From positions 50,413,538 to 50,477,537 of the forward strand of contig NC_090174.1 in assembly GCF_024679245.1 (NCBI RefSeq): a stretch of 64,000 bases of DNA. Reading direction: 5' to 3'. Of the stretch, positions 22,881 through 34,274 are shown one piece after another (position 1 is the first letter of the stretch; every line of letters starts with the position of its first letter). The notes beneath the pieces are model-generated. The model searched no databases. It was not told the DNA's origin and saw only the letters and a list, made by a program, of their open reading frames with translations. The position numbers and the translations under genes are program-made. The stretch comes from Pseudorasbora parva. Lineage: Eukaryota; Chordata; Actinopteri; Cypriniformes; Gobionidae.

Positions 22881-23669
22881 TTAAATGGGTCCTATTGTGC
22901 TAACTTTCTTTAATGTTGCTGTTTAAGCAAGAAGTTACAATGCACAAAGCACACTCCAAAGGGAGTTATTCTCTTTTATCAGTAAGCACAGTTTCTGAAA
23001 ACCCTGAAATGCCTCGATTGCAGTTTTCTTCCGGGGACATACACGCCACAATATTCCTCATTTAAATTATTCCCACCCAAAACATGCAACAAAAAAGGAG
23101 GGGGAAGGGGTGCGAGGCCTGGTCGAGTCGCGTTAGTAGTGTGATAAATTTGTGGTAATAGTAAGGGCCGTGACATTTCTGAAACACGCTTGTAACACTT
23201 GCCCAATCACAATGCACTGGTCCAGCCAACCAATCAGAACACATTGTGCTTTTTGGAAGGAGGAGCTTCACAGATACTGGGACTAAACAGAGGCTGAATC
23301 TGAAATCATCCCCTATACCCTTAAACGGGGCATTAATTGAGGGGACAACCATTTGTAGTGAACTCATTCAATCCCACATTGCACCGCAATAACGAGTGTA
23401 CAGTCGATGTACACACAGCAGCGGTCCGGATTCGCTCACTCATTTCATTCACTTCTTCAAGTGAACTATATTGGTGGATTAACATTGGGAATAGTGAATG
23501 AGGGTTTAGGGTGCGATTTCCGATTAAGCCAGTGTTACAAACAGAGCTGCTGCAATGTAAATATGTCTAAAATAATGTGCTTTTGGAACAATCAAGCATG
23601 AAAACCTATTCTAGTACACCCTAAATACAAAATCAAGACTCTGAAAAAGGGCATAATAGGTCCCTTTAA
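22881..23669. mobile_element. TTAA-ended non-autonomous element, interrupted
   Basis: The left tip is TTAAATGGGTCCTATTGTGC; the right tip on the opposite strand is TTAAAGGGACCTATTATGCCC. A related copy occupies about 33430-33924, with matching 'ccaatcacag/cacat' and 'gaggagcttc' blocks. A separate short element (23277-23542) sits inside. Confidence 0.75.
23277..23542. mobile_element. Short MITE nested in the TTAA element
   Basis: Ends: GGCTGAATCTGAAATCATCC at the left and GGCTTAATCGGAAATCGCACC as the opposite-strand reading of the right end, an inverted repeat of about 30 bp continuing through CCCTA-ACCCT. Comparison with 33687-33715 shows the host element is contiguous there, so about 260 bp was inserted here. 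Flanks CTAAACAGAG and ACAAACAGAG may be an imperfect target duplication. Confidence 0.7.
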
Positions 23670-24159
23670 TATCTAACGTCAAACCAAACAAAACGGAAAA
23701 TAACATGTATACAACGAAAAGCAGTCCTCCTGTTTATACTACTCGTCAGTCAGTGTTTTCACTCAATATTTCCCTTAAAGTTATTTCTGCATTATAAACT
23801 CATCCATCAACAGCAGATTGAGAGGAAGTGACAGGGAGAGAGAAAAAAAGTTGAGAGAGGGAGCAATATAGTATTGGCACTAAACCCAGTGCATCCTGCC
23901 AGCAACCACAGCTGCTAAACGGATGGATGGCAACAAATACTCTTCAAATACAACACAGCATACAATAAAACAGCCACACTTTTAGCCTTATTAAAACAGC
24001 TTTAAGTGTAATAATAGAACAGTAGATTACAAGAGCACAAACTCAAAATGTTTTGAGGGCACGTGACTGCCCTAGATATGCCACCCATTTCTACAGTATC
24101 GGCTCAACAGATAAAAACAAACAAACATACCGGTACATACAAACCACGTAACCATTCAA
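23670..24159. other. Unassigned DNA
   Basis: No gene, RNA or element ends seen. Confidence 0.4.
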
Positions 24160-24740
24160 AAGTGCCAGATCACTTATCAATTTTTAAAATTGTATTCTGC
24201 ATGCATTAGATTACATTGATCAAAATTGACTAGAAAGACTTATCAATTCCAAATTAGTGATGTTCTTTAGAATTTTTGAAAACAAAAGTTAATTATGAAT
24301 AATCATGGTTCATTACACACTGTAAAGTTTTTGAAACTGGTTCAAGCTGGTTTAACTTGAAAAATCCTTTGGCTTACAATTATTAAGTAAATTAACTGTG
24401 CATAATTAAATTAAGTTGTGATCACATTTTTTTTTTCAATTATGCATGGTTTATTTAATTAACTTAAAAAGTGAGGAAACCCGTTGTCTTAAAATTAAGT
24501 CAGCTGATCCTTTTTTAGAGTGCAGTTTCCACAAAAATATTAAGAAGCAGATCTTTCAAATTTGGATTATGTAGGATCTTGCAACACTGTAGTAATAGCT
24601 GTTGAAAATTGAGCTTTGCCAATTTAATAAAATATATTTCCATAGAAAAAATGTCCATGATCAAACTGGTAACAGATTTTTTTTATCCAATAAATGCAGC
24701 CTACATAAAAGCCTTTGTTCAAACTTTTGAACGGTAGTGT
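24160..24740 (-). repeat. Cyprinid interspersed repeat, minus orientation, interrupted
   Basis: 'tttccacaaaaatattaaga', 'gtagtaatagctgttgaaaattgagctttg' (in part) and 'tgcagcctacataaaag' match blocks in the copies at 45235-45660 (-), 60040-60310 (+) and 62080-62300 (-). A second repeat (24312-24525) separates its two parts. Confidence 0.65.
24312..24525. mobile_element. Short CACTSTAAA-ended MITE nested in the repeat
   Basis: Left CACTGTAAAGTTTTTG; the right end on the opposite strand reads CACTCTAAAAAAGGATC. Internal 'aattaacttaaaaag' faces inverted counterparts. The palindromic MITE at 50934-51103 has the same kind of CACTCTAAAAA tip. Confidence 0.5.
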
Positions 24741-25561
24741 AAATTTATAAAGAACAAGCATACAATAAGCCTCTTTTCATTTATAAATTAAATTTCATAA
24801 TGCAAAAAAAGGATAAAGACATTAAAAATCTTCATCATTTTGTAGGTTGCTTTGGATAAGAGCATCTGCAAAGGGGCCGTGACAAATGGAAAGTAGATCA
24901 AAAAAAGCACTGCTCTACTCCATAAATCAGATCAGTGTGCAGCCGGTGATTTGCGTTTACCCGTGTGTGTCCCCAACAAAAATGAACATCAATATCATGA
25001 GCAGCGTTCCCTGTGCCATGAACGGAACATGACAGGCCACACAGGAAATTGCTTTCATATTAATTCAGCGTCTTGTATAAAAACTGTCCTCTACCCTGCA
25101 CATAAGGTGATCACTTGGGATGAAGCGAGTACATTAATCAACTCCTTAATGAATAAAACATGAGACGTAATGCTTTAAACGATTCCAAATCGCCTTTTCA
25201 TATCCTCCAATAGTGATTCGAGGACCAGGTTAATGACAGAGGAAATGATAGCTCTAAGAAGTTAAGAAGCTCTAAAAATGACTTCTAATCTTTGTGCATC
25301 ATGTTGTGAGTTTCTCAACAAACAATATTTAATAAGTAATTAAATGACACACATTCTGCAACTAATATAAAAGCATACAATATAACAGAAGAGACAAACA
25401 GATGTCTAATTAAAATCTAATTGCAGGGTAATTATATTCAAATATTTAATTATAAGTTATGTGAAGGCCTACCATGGATTTGCATTTATTTTTTAGGACA
25501 TCAATACAGTCTTCCCCAAGTTACACATATCATGGTAATACTAGAGATATTTTGGGGTATA
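24741..25561. other. Repeat-poor DNA, possible conserved non-coding block
   Basis: No element ends. The 24920-25260 segment is unique-looking, with balanced composition and several AT-rich homeodomain-like words. Conservation is a guess. Confidence 0.2.
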
Positions 25562-26258
25562 CAGTGGAGCAAAAAAGTATTTAGTCAGCCACCAATTGTG
25601 CAAGTTCTCCCACTTAAAACTATGAGAGAGGCCTGTAATTTTCATCAGGTTCACTTCAACTATGAAAGATGGAATGAAAAAAAAAAAACATGTCTAAATT
25701 TAAAGAATTTATTTGCAAATTATGGTGGAAAATGGGTTTTTGTCACCTACAAAGAAGCAAGATTTATGGCTCTCACAGACCTGTAACAACTTCTTTAAGA
25801 GGCTCCTCTGTCCTCCACGTGTTACTTGTATTAATGGCACCTGTTTGAACACGTTACCAGTATAAAAGACACCTGTCCACAACCTCAAACAGTCAGACTC
25901 CAAACTCTACTATGGCCAAGACCAAAGAGCTGTCAAAGGACACCAGAAACAAAATTGTAGACCTGCACCAGGCTGGCAAGACTGGCAATAGGTAAGGAGC
26001 TTGGTGTGAAGAAATCAACTGTGGGAGCAATTAGTCGAATATGGAAGAAATTCAAGACCACTGATAATCTGCCTCGATCTGGGGATCCACGCAAGATCTC
26101 GCCCTGTGGGGTCAAAATGATCACAAGAACGGTGAGCAAAAATCCCAGAACCACACGGGGGGACCTAGTGAATGACCTGTAGAGAGCTGGGACCAAAGTA
26201 ACAAAGGCTATGCCTTTGGCATCAGTACACACTATGCTGCCAGGGACTCAAATCCTGA
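25562..26258 (+). mobile_element. Tc1-like element, 3'-truncated
   Basis: Preceded by TA and starting CAGTGGAGCAAAAAAGTATT, it carries the left inverted repeat, a TATAAAAG box (25861-25868) and the start of a transposase, then stops abruptly near 26258. Its family differs from the copy at 15318, as the tips and coding sequence are different. No right inverted repeat is present in the window. Confidence 0.9.
25912..26258 (+). pseudogene. Tc1-like transposase N-terminal fragment
   Basis: ATG at 25912 begins [20 protein letters not shown], the characteristic start of one Tc1 transposase group that includes the first helix-turn-helix. The frame breaks after the sequence for 'AGKTGNR' near 25990. 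Further recognisable codons (a linker region and 'RTTRGDL...') follow in other frames. The catalytic domain is absent, so it cannot be active. Confidence 0.88.
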
Positions 26259-26319
26259 CTCAAAAGGAAATAATTAATGGGGACTTGTGTCGTGAGATTT
26301 TGAGTGAAAACCTCCTTTC

Positions 26320-26730
26320 ATCTATTACTATGGTAATAGAAGGTATTAATATGGTTTTCTGAACAGGCTATGGTGACAAAGAAAAAAAAAAACATGGTGC
26401 TAGGTGCCTGGATCATAGTAATACCATGGTCTTCTTTAAAGCACCTTGAAGTACCATGCAAACACCACATCTTCCACAAAAAAGTACTGTGGCAGTAACA
26501 AGGTACAGTAATGGTAACTATGGTACTCTGGAAAAGGCACCATTGTACTACTTTCCATTTGATTTATTTAGTTCTTCCAATAATACCATGGTAGTACTGT
26601 CTCCCAATACATGATATTTAGCATGGTATTTGTCTAAAAGAAAAACATGGCAAGGTTCAAACAACATGTAATGCCCCCCCCCCCAAAAATGGTATTACAT
26701 TGACCCAATAAACAGGAGTATTATTGGTAC
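26320..26730. repeat. Region rich in TACCATGGTA-like motifs
   Basis: Variants of 'accatgg' and 'atggtac', several in palindromic form (ataccatggt at about 26421 and 26584), recur about a dozen times among 'gtactg' and 'ggtatt' words. It looks like a degenerate short-unit or foldback repeat. A C8 run is at about 26675. Confidence 0.5.
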
Positions 26731-27681
26731 TTTTGACAGATCTTGGTAATTTGTAAGAAGCGTCATCTAAAATGCAAAAATTGTTTCAAACAATCAAAAA
26801 CTGAACTGCAAAGATAAACGTAGTGTTCAGAATGAGGTCAAGAAAGTGAGGCATCATTTCCAACAGCGCTATAATTACCCTGCCGTCCTCAAATCGCACA
26901 CACTCATCTCAGCAGCATCCAAAAGGAACAGCATTCGGGTTCATCTAATTCAATTACATCCATGTCAGGCAGAGGCTCCTGTACGATGCTGGTTGTCGTG
27001 GTGACTGAGATGGTACTTAAACGTGATTAATTAGTTGCTTCTCCTTCAATTACCAGGCAGGAAGTCTCCTCGTCGACGAGCTGTCATGGAGGGAGAGTGA
27101 ATGAGAGAAAACACACGCAGTCAAGTTGTTTTTCCTCTTGTTTCCCCACCTGAATTTCTCGTTTTCTAGCTTTCCTCTTCTGTCAAAGTATAGATGTTGA
27201 CTGCCAGAACCACTACTGCCACTGTCTGTTTTCAATCCATCACTCAAAACGTCAAAACTAAAAAGGATCAACTCTAAGACTCCATACACCGAAAACCTTC
27301 ACAGTTTGACAATCTCTGCGTTATAGTTTATTTATTTATTTACTAACTGTCATAAAATGTCAACTCAATATTGACTGCTTGTTTATTCACAATCACAATC
27401 ATTGAATATCAGCATAGTTTTGAACTCTACCCAGCCAAAAAAGGATTTAAATACGCAAATGCTTAAGAGTCTATGATTGGATCATTTTTGGAGTTTCTAG
27501 CATGTTAAATGTTTGGCAACAGTTCTTCTAATCCTAACTGATGGAGTGTGTAGCTTTTCATTTCTTAAACAACCATATAGGAAGACGCATCATGGCCATA
27601 TTCCAGGGTGACAATGTCAAAATTCATCAAGCTCAAATTGTGAAAGAATGGTTGGGAGGGAGAATGAAGAGTCATTGAGTC
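26731..27681. other. Repeat-poor DNA
   Basis: No gene or repeat ends recognised. 26880-27090 is relatively GC-balanced, with a TAATTAG word near 27029, and is the likeliest conserved stretch; this is inference only. A short ATTT run lies near 27330. Confidence 0.3.
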
Positions 27682-28005
27682 TAGGGATGGGCGATGTCTG
27701 CCAAGCAGACGTCAGACAATGCCGAAACATTGGCGATGACATTAAAAGTGTAACATTCTCATTTCCCAGTATATACTTTTATCTTCATCTCATCAGCATT
27801 TTTTTATCTTGCCACACTCTGCAGCAGCTGACCAATAATAGTGTATGCACACACCATAAGGAGCGATGCGGAGCAGACTTAGAACACATAGTGACGTGAC
27901 ATAACTGCCAGTTTAAAATGTTTGGGCTATGGCTGGCACTGAGCAGAGACGGACACACTCAGTTATCGAACCGAACCGTGAATTTTGTGAACCGTTACAC
28001 CCCTA
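27682..28005. mobile_element. hAT-like element with unlike ends
   Basis: Starts TAGGGATGGGCGATG and ends so that the opposite strand starts TAGGGGTGTAACGGTTCAC. Both resemble fish hAT tips but from different families, so this may be a chimera of two truncated elements. No target duplication. Confidence 0.5.
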
Positions 28006-28009
28006 ATAT

Positions 28010-28182
28010 ATAATCATGTAATCATGACCGTCATGCAATTGAGGGACAGAAATCGCTCAGATTTCATTACAGATATCTTAATTTCTGTTCCAAAAGAGGA
28101 AAAAGTCTTATAGGTTTGGGACGAAATAACGTTGAGTAAATGATGGCAGATTTTTTGTTTCTGTGTAAACTAACCCTTTAAT
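28010..28182. mobile_element. Solo arm of a foldback-type element
   Basis: 'taggtttgggacgaaataac' through 'gtaaactaaccctttaa' is related to the right arm of the elements at 18792 and 46794. Only one arm is present. Confidence 0.6.
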
Positions 28183-29149
28183 CGTGTGTGCATAGTCAGC
28201 ATAGGAAGATTTACATTTAAAAATATATATAAAAAGTTTCTGAAAGAACCATATGTTGTTTACACAGCACTGACAGTATTGCCTATTTTGAGTTGTTTTC
28301 TTACAGAGTACTGAGTTATTATTCTCCTGACAGTAACTAGAGATGGCTAGAGCACTCCAGCTGTCATCAGCTCTAGGTGGAGTGTGTGTTTGGCTAAATT
28401 CTTACTCATTCTTTGACTCATTCTCATGAGCTGCATTTATATTGACTTATGGCGCTCGAAATCAAATCAGCACAGCCATACAGAATTTACAAGAGCTTTC
28501 CAGAAACTCCTTTCCCCCTGAAGATCAGAATCAAAAGCAGATGAAAACCAAGATGCATGAAGCACAGCGTAGTATTCAGGATGGAGGGGCCAGATAATAT
28601 CTTCTCTATCCGTCTCTGGCTTGTTTACTCTTTCCATAACAACACACTGAAGAGAATCACATGTGCTTTTCCAACAAACAACAATGTGAGCACACACCCT
28701 CCCACCTAACTTCTCAATTACCAGGTTGTTTACAACTTCGCTATATCAATAGATTGTAAAACAAGCAAAACGCATTTACAGTAATATAGGTAGACCGGAA
28801 GCCAAACAGACAAATCGCCAGCACTGCAATGGAAAATAAGTTTAAATGATGCTGCTACTTTGTGATAAACATGTTATCCATTAACCAGTAGAAAATAATC
28901 ACATACCAACTCTCTGTGCAAAGTTATATTTAATCGACAACTAATCTTTACTCTACAGCATTTTCATGGTTTTACACTGAATAAAATATTGAAGTCTTTA
29001 AATCTTTGTTCACATCTGGGCTTAGAGCACTAAGCAGGGTTTACAACTGGTGCCATCTCAAGAAAAAAACACTATGCCATTAACCAGTTAGCCTATTTAT
29101 CGACCTACTGTAGTCTCTCCTCAAATGGATGATAGCTCAAGAAACAAAC
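28183..29149. other. Unassigned DNA
   Basis: No element ends or genes recognised. Confidence 0.4.
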
Positions 29150-30227
29150 ATTATAACTGAAGAACTCACAAAAATGCTTAACAACTGTGGAAAGTGGATC
29201 GGACTGAGCAACACAACACACTTGTAGCCAATCAGCAGTGGAGGGGGGCATGTCCACTCAGGATGGGGGAGGAGAGAGGGCGAAATTTGAAAACAGACAG
29301 TAGAAAGAGAGATGGCTGAGAGACATTATAAAAGAGAAATAACAGAGGAATATCACTGGAAAATTAAGGATTATGATAAGGCAAGAGCTTAAGACCCATG
29401 TTAATATTATAAAAGCTTCTCAGCACTGGAGATACTGAAGCAGGAAGGCCTGAAGACAAACGCAGAGGTTTTGTTGTTTCTGCTCCCTATCTGAGTAACA
29501 CTTGTTTTGCGGTTTCACAGAATATGCTGTGGTTATAATGTTATCTATAGTAACATTGTTTATAGTTTTGAGTGTCATTGTTTGTCTGGAGCTGATGTGC
29601 TGCTGGCAACCAACAACCCACTCTTGCTTGTATATAGAAGGTATGCATTGATATCACTTTTCTGCCAGAACACGCATTCTCAGCCGGGACTGAGTGGCAG
29701 AAAAGCTGCTGTCATTTTAAACTAAAGTTGTTTATTTATTTTATAAATCACCATTCCATAACTATTTAACTGATGGGTTGTCAATACAATATATAACAAT
29801 ACAATATATAGGCTATGATTTTACCCCAAGATTCAATCTTGACACAAAATGATAACTACAAATCCACGTTTTGCTGTCTGGAGTCCAGTTATTTATGTGA
29901 ATTGCAGTGATCCATCTGCCTCTCATTCCTGTAACCTTTGGCAGTCTGTAAAAATATACCTTAGATTTCTAGTCAAATGTATTTGTACAGTCAATCTCAA
30001 AGCCCTTTCATGTTTTAGCTGTGTTTTGTGTTTTCTGCAGCAATCAAACTAAAAATAAAAAAAGTCAGTCTTTTTGCCACTCAGTGGGCGTAACCGCATT
30101 CACTCTGGATGTTGGTGGCCTCACATGCATATCCTCTGTACTCGTTTACTGTACTTTTTTGTCTTTCTTTGTTGTTTATTTGTTTGTCATCCTCGCTTTA
30201 AGGGAGGGGTGCTTACTGCACCTTTAA
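29150..30227 (+). mobile_element. TTAA-ended element carrying an exon-like frame
   Basis: The right tip on the opposite strand is TTAAAGGTGCAGTAAGCAC, the same class of end as at 15255. The left boundary is not certain. The interior has 'gtagccaatcagcag', a block I associate with a widespread fish element, and the exon-like segment at 29312-29495. Confidence 0.55.
29312..29495 (+). pseudogene. Decayed exon-like open frame within a transposon
   Basis: ATG at 29312 starts MAERHYKREITEEYHWKIKD and runs 26 codons to a stop created by one extra base near 29389. Reading then continues in other frames with KTHVNIIKASQHWRY and LKQEGLKTNAEVLLFLL. The segment ends at a GAGTAAC donor-like sequence (29493). 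The middle and end resemble an 'RVNIG-AF-RW...KTDAEVA-FLL' motif I have seen in uncharacterised fish proteins, but I cannot name a family. Two frame shifts mean no protein is expected from this copy. Confidence 0.5.
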
Positions 30228-30981
30228 CCTCCTCAGATTGCTGAATGAAAATGGTATTGTGTTAACCAACTGCATACTGCTATTCCTTTAATTCCAGCAC
30301 AGGGTTTTGTTGTTCCTCTAATCTCTGTATGTTTGTGCACATTCAGTGGTAAGCTCTGGCTAAATGGAGAGTAATATCCTGACTGAAGCTGGCCTTCACC
30401 TCCCCGAGCCTGCAATATTTATGACATGAGAGTTATCCACTGCCAGGGATGCAATAACTTCAAGAAAATACGACAGGGTGTGTATGTGCGCACTTATGTG
30501 TGGTAAGGGTCTTAGAAAGCTTTACTGCAGAAATTAGGGTCAGTGTCATAATAAGGATCTTGGACTCTGTAAACCCATTTCAAGTTGAGGGTTAACACAG
30601 GATAAATATGACACAGGAGAGCAATAATAGAGGAAGAATACGTCTACATGTAGTGGCCGCACTCATATCCCTCCAAACATCATGCCGTCTTTTCTGAGCG
30701 CTCTCAAACTGGTGCTAGTCTCCGTCTCAATGAGTGTTCAATGACCCATTGAAATGAAACCAATGTCACAAGTTGACTCAAAATGAGACCCGTTTTAAAG
30801 CAAAAGCAGAAAAATATCCCAATACAACAAAACATTTGGCCTTATTAACCACTATATATATAAGGAGAGAGAGAGAGAGAGACAAAAGTACAACAAATGT
30901 ACATATAAAAATACTAATTTTAATGATTTTAAAATATAAATTTAATGTACATGTAACAAAAGAATAGCTTAAACAAATTAT
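30228..30981. repeat. Repeat-poor DNA with a GA microsatellite
   Basis: A (GA)n run lies at 30865-30882. The 30240-30480 part is unique-looking. No gene evidence. Confidence 0.5.
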
Positions 30982-31024
30982 TGAATGAATGAATGAATGA
31001 ATGAATGAATGAATGAATGAATGA
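30982..31024 (+). repeat. (GAAT)n microsatellite
   Basis: About ten perfect copies of GAAT, followed by AT-rich sequence to about 31200. Confidence 0.95.
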
Positions 31025-32269
31025 TATTAAATCATTTAAAACATTTATATAAATGCATAATGTATATAAATGTCACAAAATTAGTTTTTAAATCATTAAT
31101 TTACTTTCATTTGCAATATATTAATTTAAATAAATACATAAAATTAAAAAAATAAATACTAAACAATGTATCGTATTGCTTCAAATATAAGTTTTTTTTT
31201 TGTGTGCAAATAATCTGAAAAAAGTATGCTTGTCTTAGTCATATATTTACCTGTCAATACTACTTCTGCAACAATAGGGAGCACCACATTCAAAATACCA
31301 AAAACGAGTGTGCCCCTGCTCACAATTCAAACTCTCTAGACATAATATTAATCTCTCAATTGGGACTTTATATCATGCATTTCTGAGAATGAGATATCCA
31401 AGTCGCAATTACCTTTTACATGTTTTTAATATGTGGTGGAAACAAGCTTCCATACTATTCTGTTCTATTGTCAAGAGACTTGAAATACCAACATTTGTTT
31501 TTTTTTCCTGAAAGACCTTCTGAACAATCCCTGGAGCTGCACATTTCAGTCAAACTTCAAGCTCTCAAGCTGTAAAATACAGCCCTGATTCCACTGGTAG
31601 CAATCTAGAAAGCAGAATGCCATGTAACCTATAGGCAATAAACCTCAGGGCTAATTCCTGTCATTACTGAGTATTGAAAGCACGCTGCATCACAAACAGA
31701 AACCATGCCAGAGCGAGAGAAGGAAATGAATGAATAAGGATTTATAGCCGCCATCATTCTGCTGCAACTATGTTTCCTGTTCTGTTCAGCGAGCGGAAAG
31801 GAAGGCTGGTGGTAGCTTCCTGTGTGTGGGGTGCTGGATTCCAGGAAATGATTAGGTGGGGGCTAAATAAGCCTGTTTCTGCCCTGGCAATGATCAACAA
31901 GGGCTAATAAAACCCTCCTCCCATCGGTCTCTGTGTCTGTCCCTCTTCCTTTACATTTTATTCTCTCTCCAGCTCTCCAACAGTGAATATTTCCCATCCG
32001 CAAAGCACTGCCATGTTGAAAAGAACCGCATGGCTGCCTGCTCACCAGCATATGTTACATTTAGGATGTTGGTTCCCAACATGGGTGACTGGTGTCCACA
32101 TTAGGCTTCTTGACTAGCTAAATGGTCAAGTCTTGATTAACCATGTCTGATCAAAGATCACCCCCCAAAATATTTTGATATCTACATCATCATTAGATAA
32201 CTTGATCACTATATGTGGAGGCTATTTGAGTATAGTGAACTCTTTGTCATGTCAAGAAATCAGTTTGAG
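31025..32269. other. Unassigned, mostly repeat-poor DNA
   Basis: AT-rich to about 31250, then balanced composition. The 31540-32060 segment has no repeat ends and no convincing splice-bounded frame. Confidence 0.4.
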
Positions 32270-33061
32270 ATAATTGGTGCTTTCTGGCATGGCGTGTTTT
32301 CCTGCAGGAAGCGTGTTAAATCACTGTAGTCAGAAAGGGATGGACATACTTAGCAACAATACTGAGGAAGGCTGTGCCGTTTAAATGATGCTCAATCGGT
32401 ACAAATGGGCCCAAAGTGTGGCAAAACAATATTCCCCACACCATTACACCACCATCAGCCTGAACCGCTGATACAAGGCAAGAGGGACCCATGTTTTCAT
32501 GTTGTTTACACCAAATTTTGACCCAACCATCTGAATGTCACAGGCAATGTTTTTCCAATCTTCTGTTGTCAATTTTGGTGAGCCTGCGTGAACTGTAGCC
32601 TCAGTTTCCTGTTCTTAACTGACAGGAGTGGCACCCGTTATTCTGTTGCCGTAACCCAGGGGTGGCAAACTCCGGTCCTTGAGAGCCTCAGTCCTGCAGA
32701 GTTCAACTCCAAACCTGATAAAAGTCACCTGCTTGTAGCTTTCTAGTAACCCTTCAGACCTTGATTAGCTTGTTCAGGTGTGTTTGATTGGGGTTGAAGC
32801 AACACTATGCAGGACTGTGGCTCTCCAGGACCAACGTTCGCCACCCCTGGTGTAAAACTGCTTCAAAGTTTGATATGTTGTGTGTTCAGAGATGCTCTGA
32901 GTGGTAATTTAAGTCGGTCTCTTTTCTATCAGCTGGAACCAGTCTGGCCATTCTCCTCTGACATCAACAAGGCACAGATTTGGCATCGTTTTTGCCCAAA
33001 GAACTGAACAATCACTGGATATTTTCTCTTTTTTTGGAACCTTTTCTGTTAACTCTAGAGA
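32270..33061. mobile_element. DNA-transposon remnant split by a MITE
   Basis: The blocks 'tgttgtgtgttcagagatgc', 'ctatcagctggaaccagtct', 'ccattctcctctgac' and 'cactggatattttctctttt' belong to a dispersed fish DNA-transposon family I recognise by sequence but cannot name securely. It is decayed, without usable frames, and is interrupted by 32657-32849. Confidence 0.6.
32657..32849. mobile_element. 193-bp hAT-type MITE, nested
   Basis: Tips CAGGGGTGGCAAACTCCGGT and, on the opposite strand from the right, CAGGGGTGGCGAACGTTGGT. The interior has 'ctgcagagttcaactcc' and 'tgcaggactgtgg' in opposite halves. Short CAGGGGTGG-ended elements of this size are very common in fish. It sits inside the older remnant. 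Confidence 0.88.
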
Positions 33062-33124
33062 TGGGTGTTCTCGCACTTTGCCAAAATCGCACACGTTTTA
33101 ATTGCAATTAATCATGCAGCCCTA
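33062..33124. mobile_element. hAT-type terminal fragment
   Basis: Ends 'aattgcaattaatcatgcagccctac'-like, i.e. TAGGGCTGCATGATTAATTG on the opposite strand, a typical fish hAT MITE tip. No partner is seen. Confidence 0.5.
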
Positions 33125-33429
33125 CGTATTATGTGTAGTTGCATTTTCTATTGGCACTTCCAAGTTTTATGTTGTAGCTATGATGTGAACAAAGGCCAAA
33201 GCTGTTTGCATCCGCTTGCCTGCTGACAAACATCAGTGTTGATACAGTGTTTACTGTAGCTTTTGTAAGCTTTCGCTTTTGTAAGGTTGCTCATCGCACA
33301 GAACCATGGTTTTGTGAGCAATTATTGTTTGCATTATCATAGTTTTCCAACAAATATCATGATTAAAATGTGATTGTATCTAAAATGTATAAGAAAATTG
33401 CCACAAAAAAAACCTTCCCACTTTGAAAC

Positions 33430-33716
33430 ATCCTGTGAAATCCCTGCTTGCAAAGTCTGTGCAGAAATCCATTGTGTACGATCTGCTTGTTTGTTAACAG
33501 AAGAAGAAGAAGAAGAAAGAACAGAAGAAATTCACGGATATGGTAAGGGGCATGACATTTCCCCAACACAGGTTAAGTGGTGTCATTCACAACACACTGG
33601 GTCAGCCAAACCAATCACAGCACATTTCATGTTTTGGAAAGAGGAGCTTCTTCGAAACAGGAACTACATGGCTCATTCGACTGGGGAAAGAGGTGCTGTA
33701 ATAATGTAAAATATGT

Positions 33717-33798
<82 letters not shown>

Positions 33799-33802
33799 TT
33801 TA

Positions 33803-33837
<35 letters not shown>

Positions 33838-33924
33838 CAATAAAAATCAAACAGGAAAGCATATTCTATTACACCACAAAGACAAAACTGACTTTGTAAG
33901 AGGGCATAATAGGGGCCCCTTTAA
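33430..33924. mobile_element. TTAA-ended element with expanded TA microsatellite
   Basis: The right tip on the opposite strand is TTAAAGGGGCCCCTATTATGC, and the body matches 22881-23669. A perfect (TA)n of 75 bp (33719-33793) plus a second TA run at about 33815-33838 occupies the middle. The left boundary is blurred. Confidence 0.65.
33719..33793 (+). repeat. (TA)n microsatellite
   Basis: 75 bp of perfect AT alternation, followed by a TTTA run and another TA run to about 33838. Confidence 0.97.
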
Positions 33925-34274
33925 GAGAGTTTATGTTTGCATTTGTGTGTGTGCTGGTTTGTTGCTTATGTCTTATTCATCCTTTTTAAAGTGATCCCTG
34001 TTAGCATCAACATAAATGCTAGCTGACATAAAGCCCCTTCTGCAATCAAGGGCACAGCTGAAAGATTCATAAGCTGAGGTTAAATATAGGGGGGGAGAGA
34101 GAGAGAAGAAAGGTTCCTGTGACATGATGAGTATGGAAAAGGAAAGATTACATTCAATACACTGTAACTCGGGACATAACCTGACTTCAATACCGTTAAA
34201 CCAAAAACCAGGCTTATTTACATAACACTACATCACACTGCTTAGACAGTTGTAACAGTATTACAGGTTGTGGT
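33925..34274. other. Unassigned DNA
   Basis: No gene or repeat ends other than the target duplication GTTGTGGT at 34267-34274. Confidence 0.4.

Noticed and set aside
25421..25786. 121-codon plus-strand frame
   Set aside because: It crosses from flanking DNA into the left inverted repeat of a Tc1 element, so it cannot be a real gene.
29750..29830. AT-rich direct repeat 'aatacaatatata' as a regulatory site
   Set aside because: Simple AT-rich duplication with no supporting context.
33815..33838. Origin or scaffold-attachment site at the TA tracts
   Set aside because: AT-richness alone is not evidence; the tracts are ordinary microsatellites.
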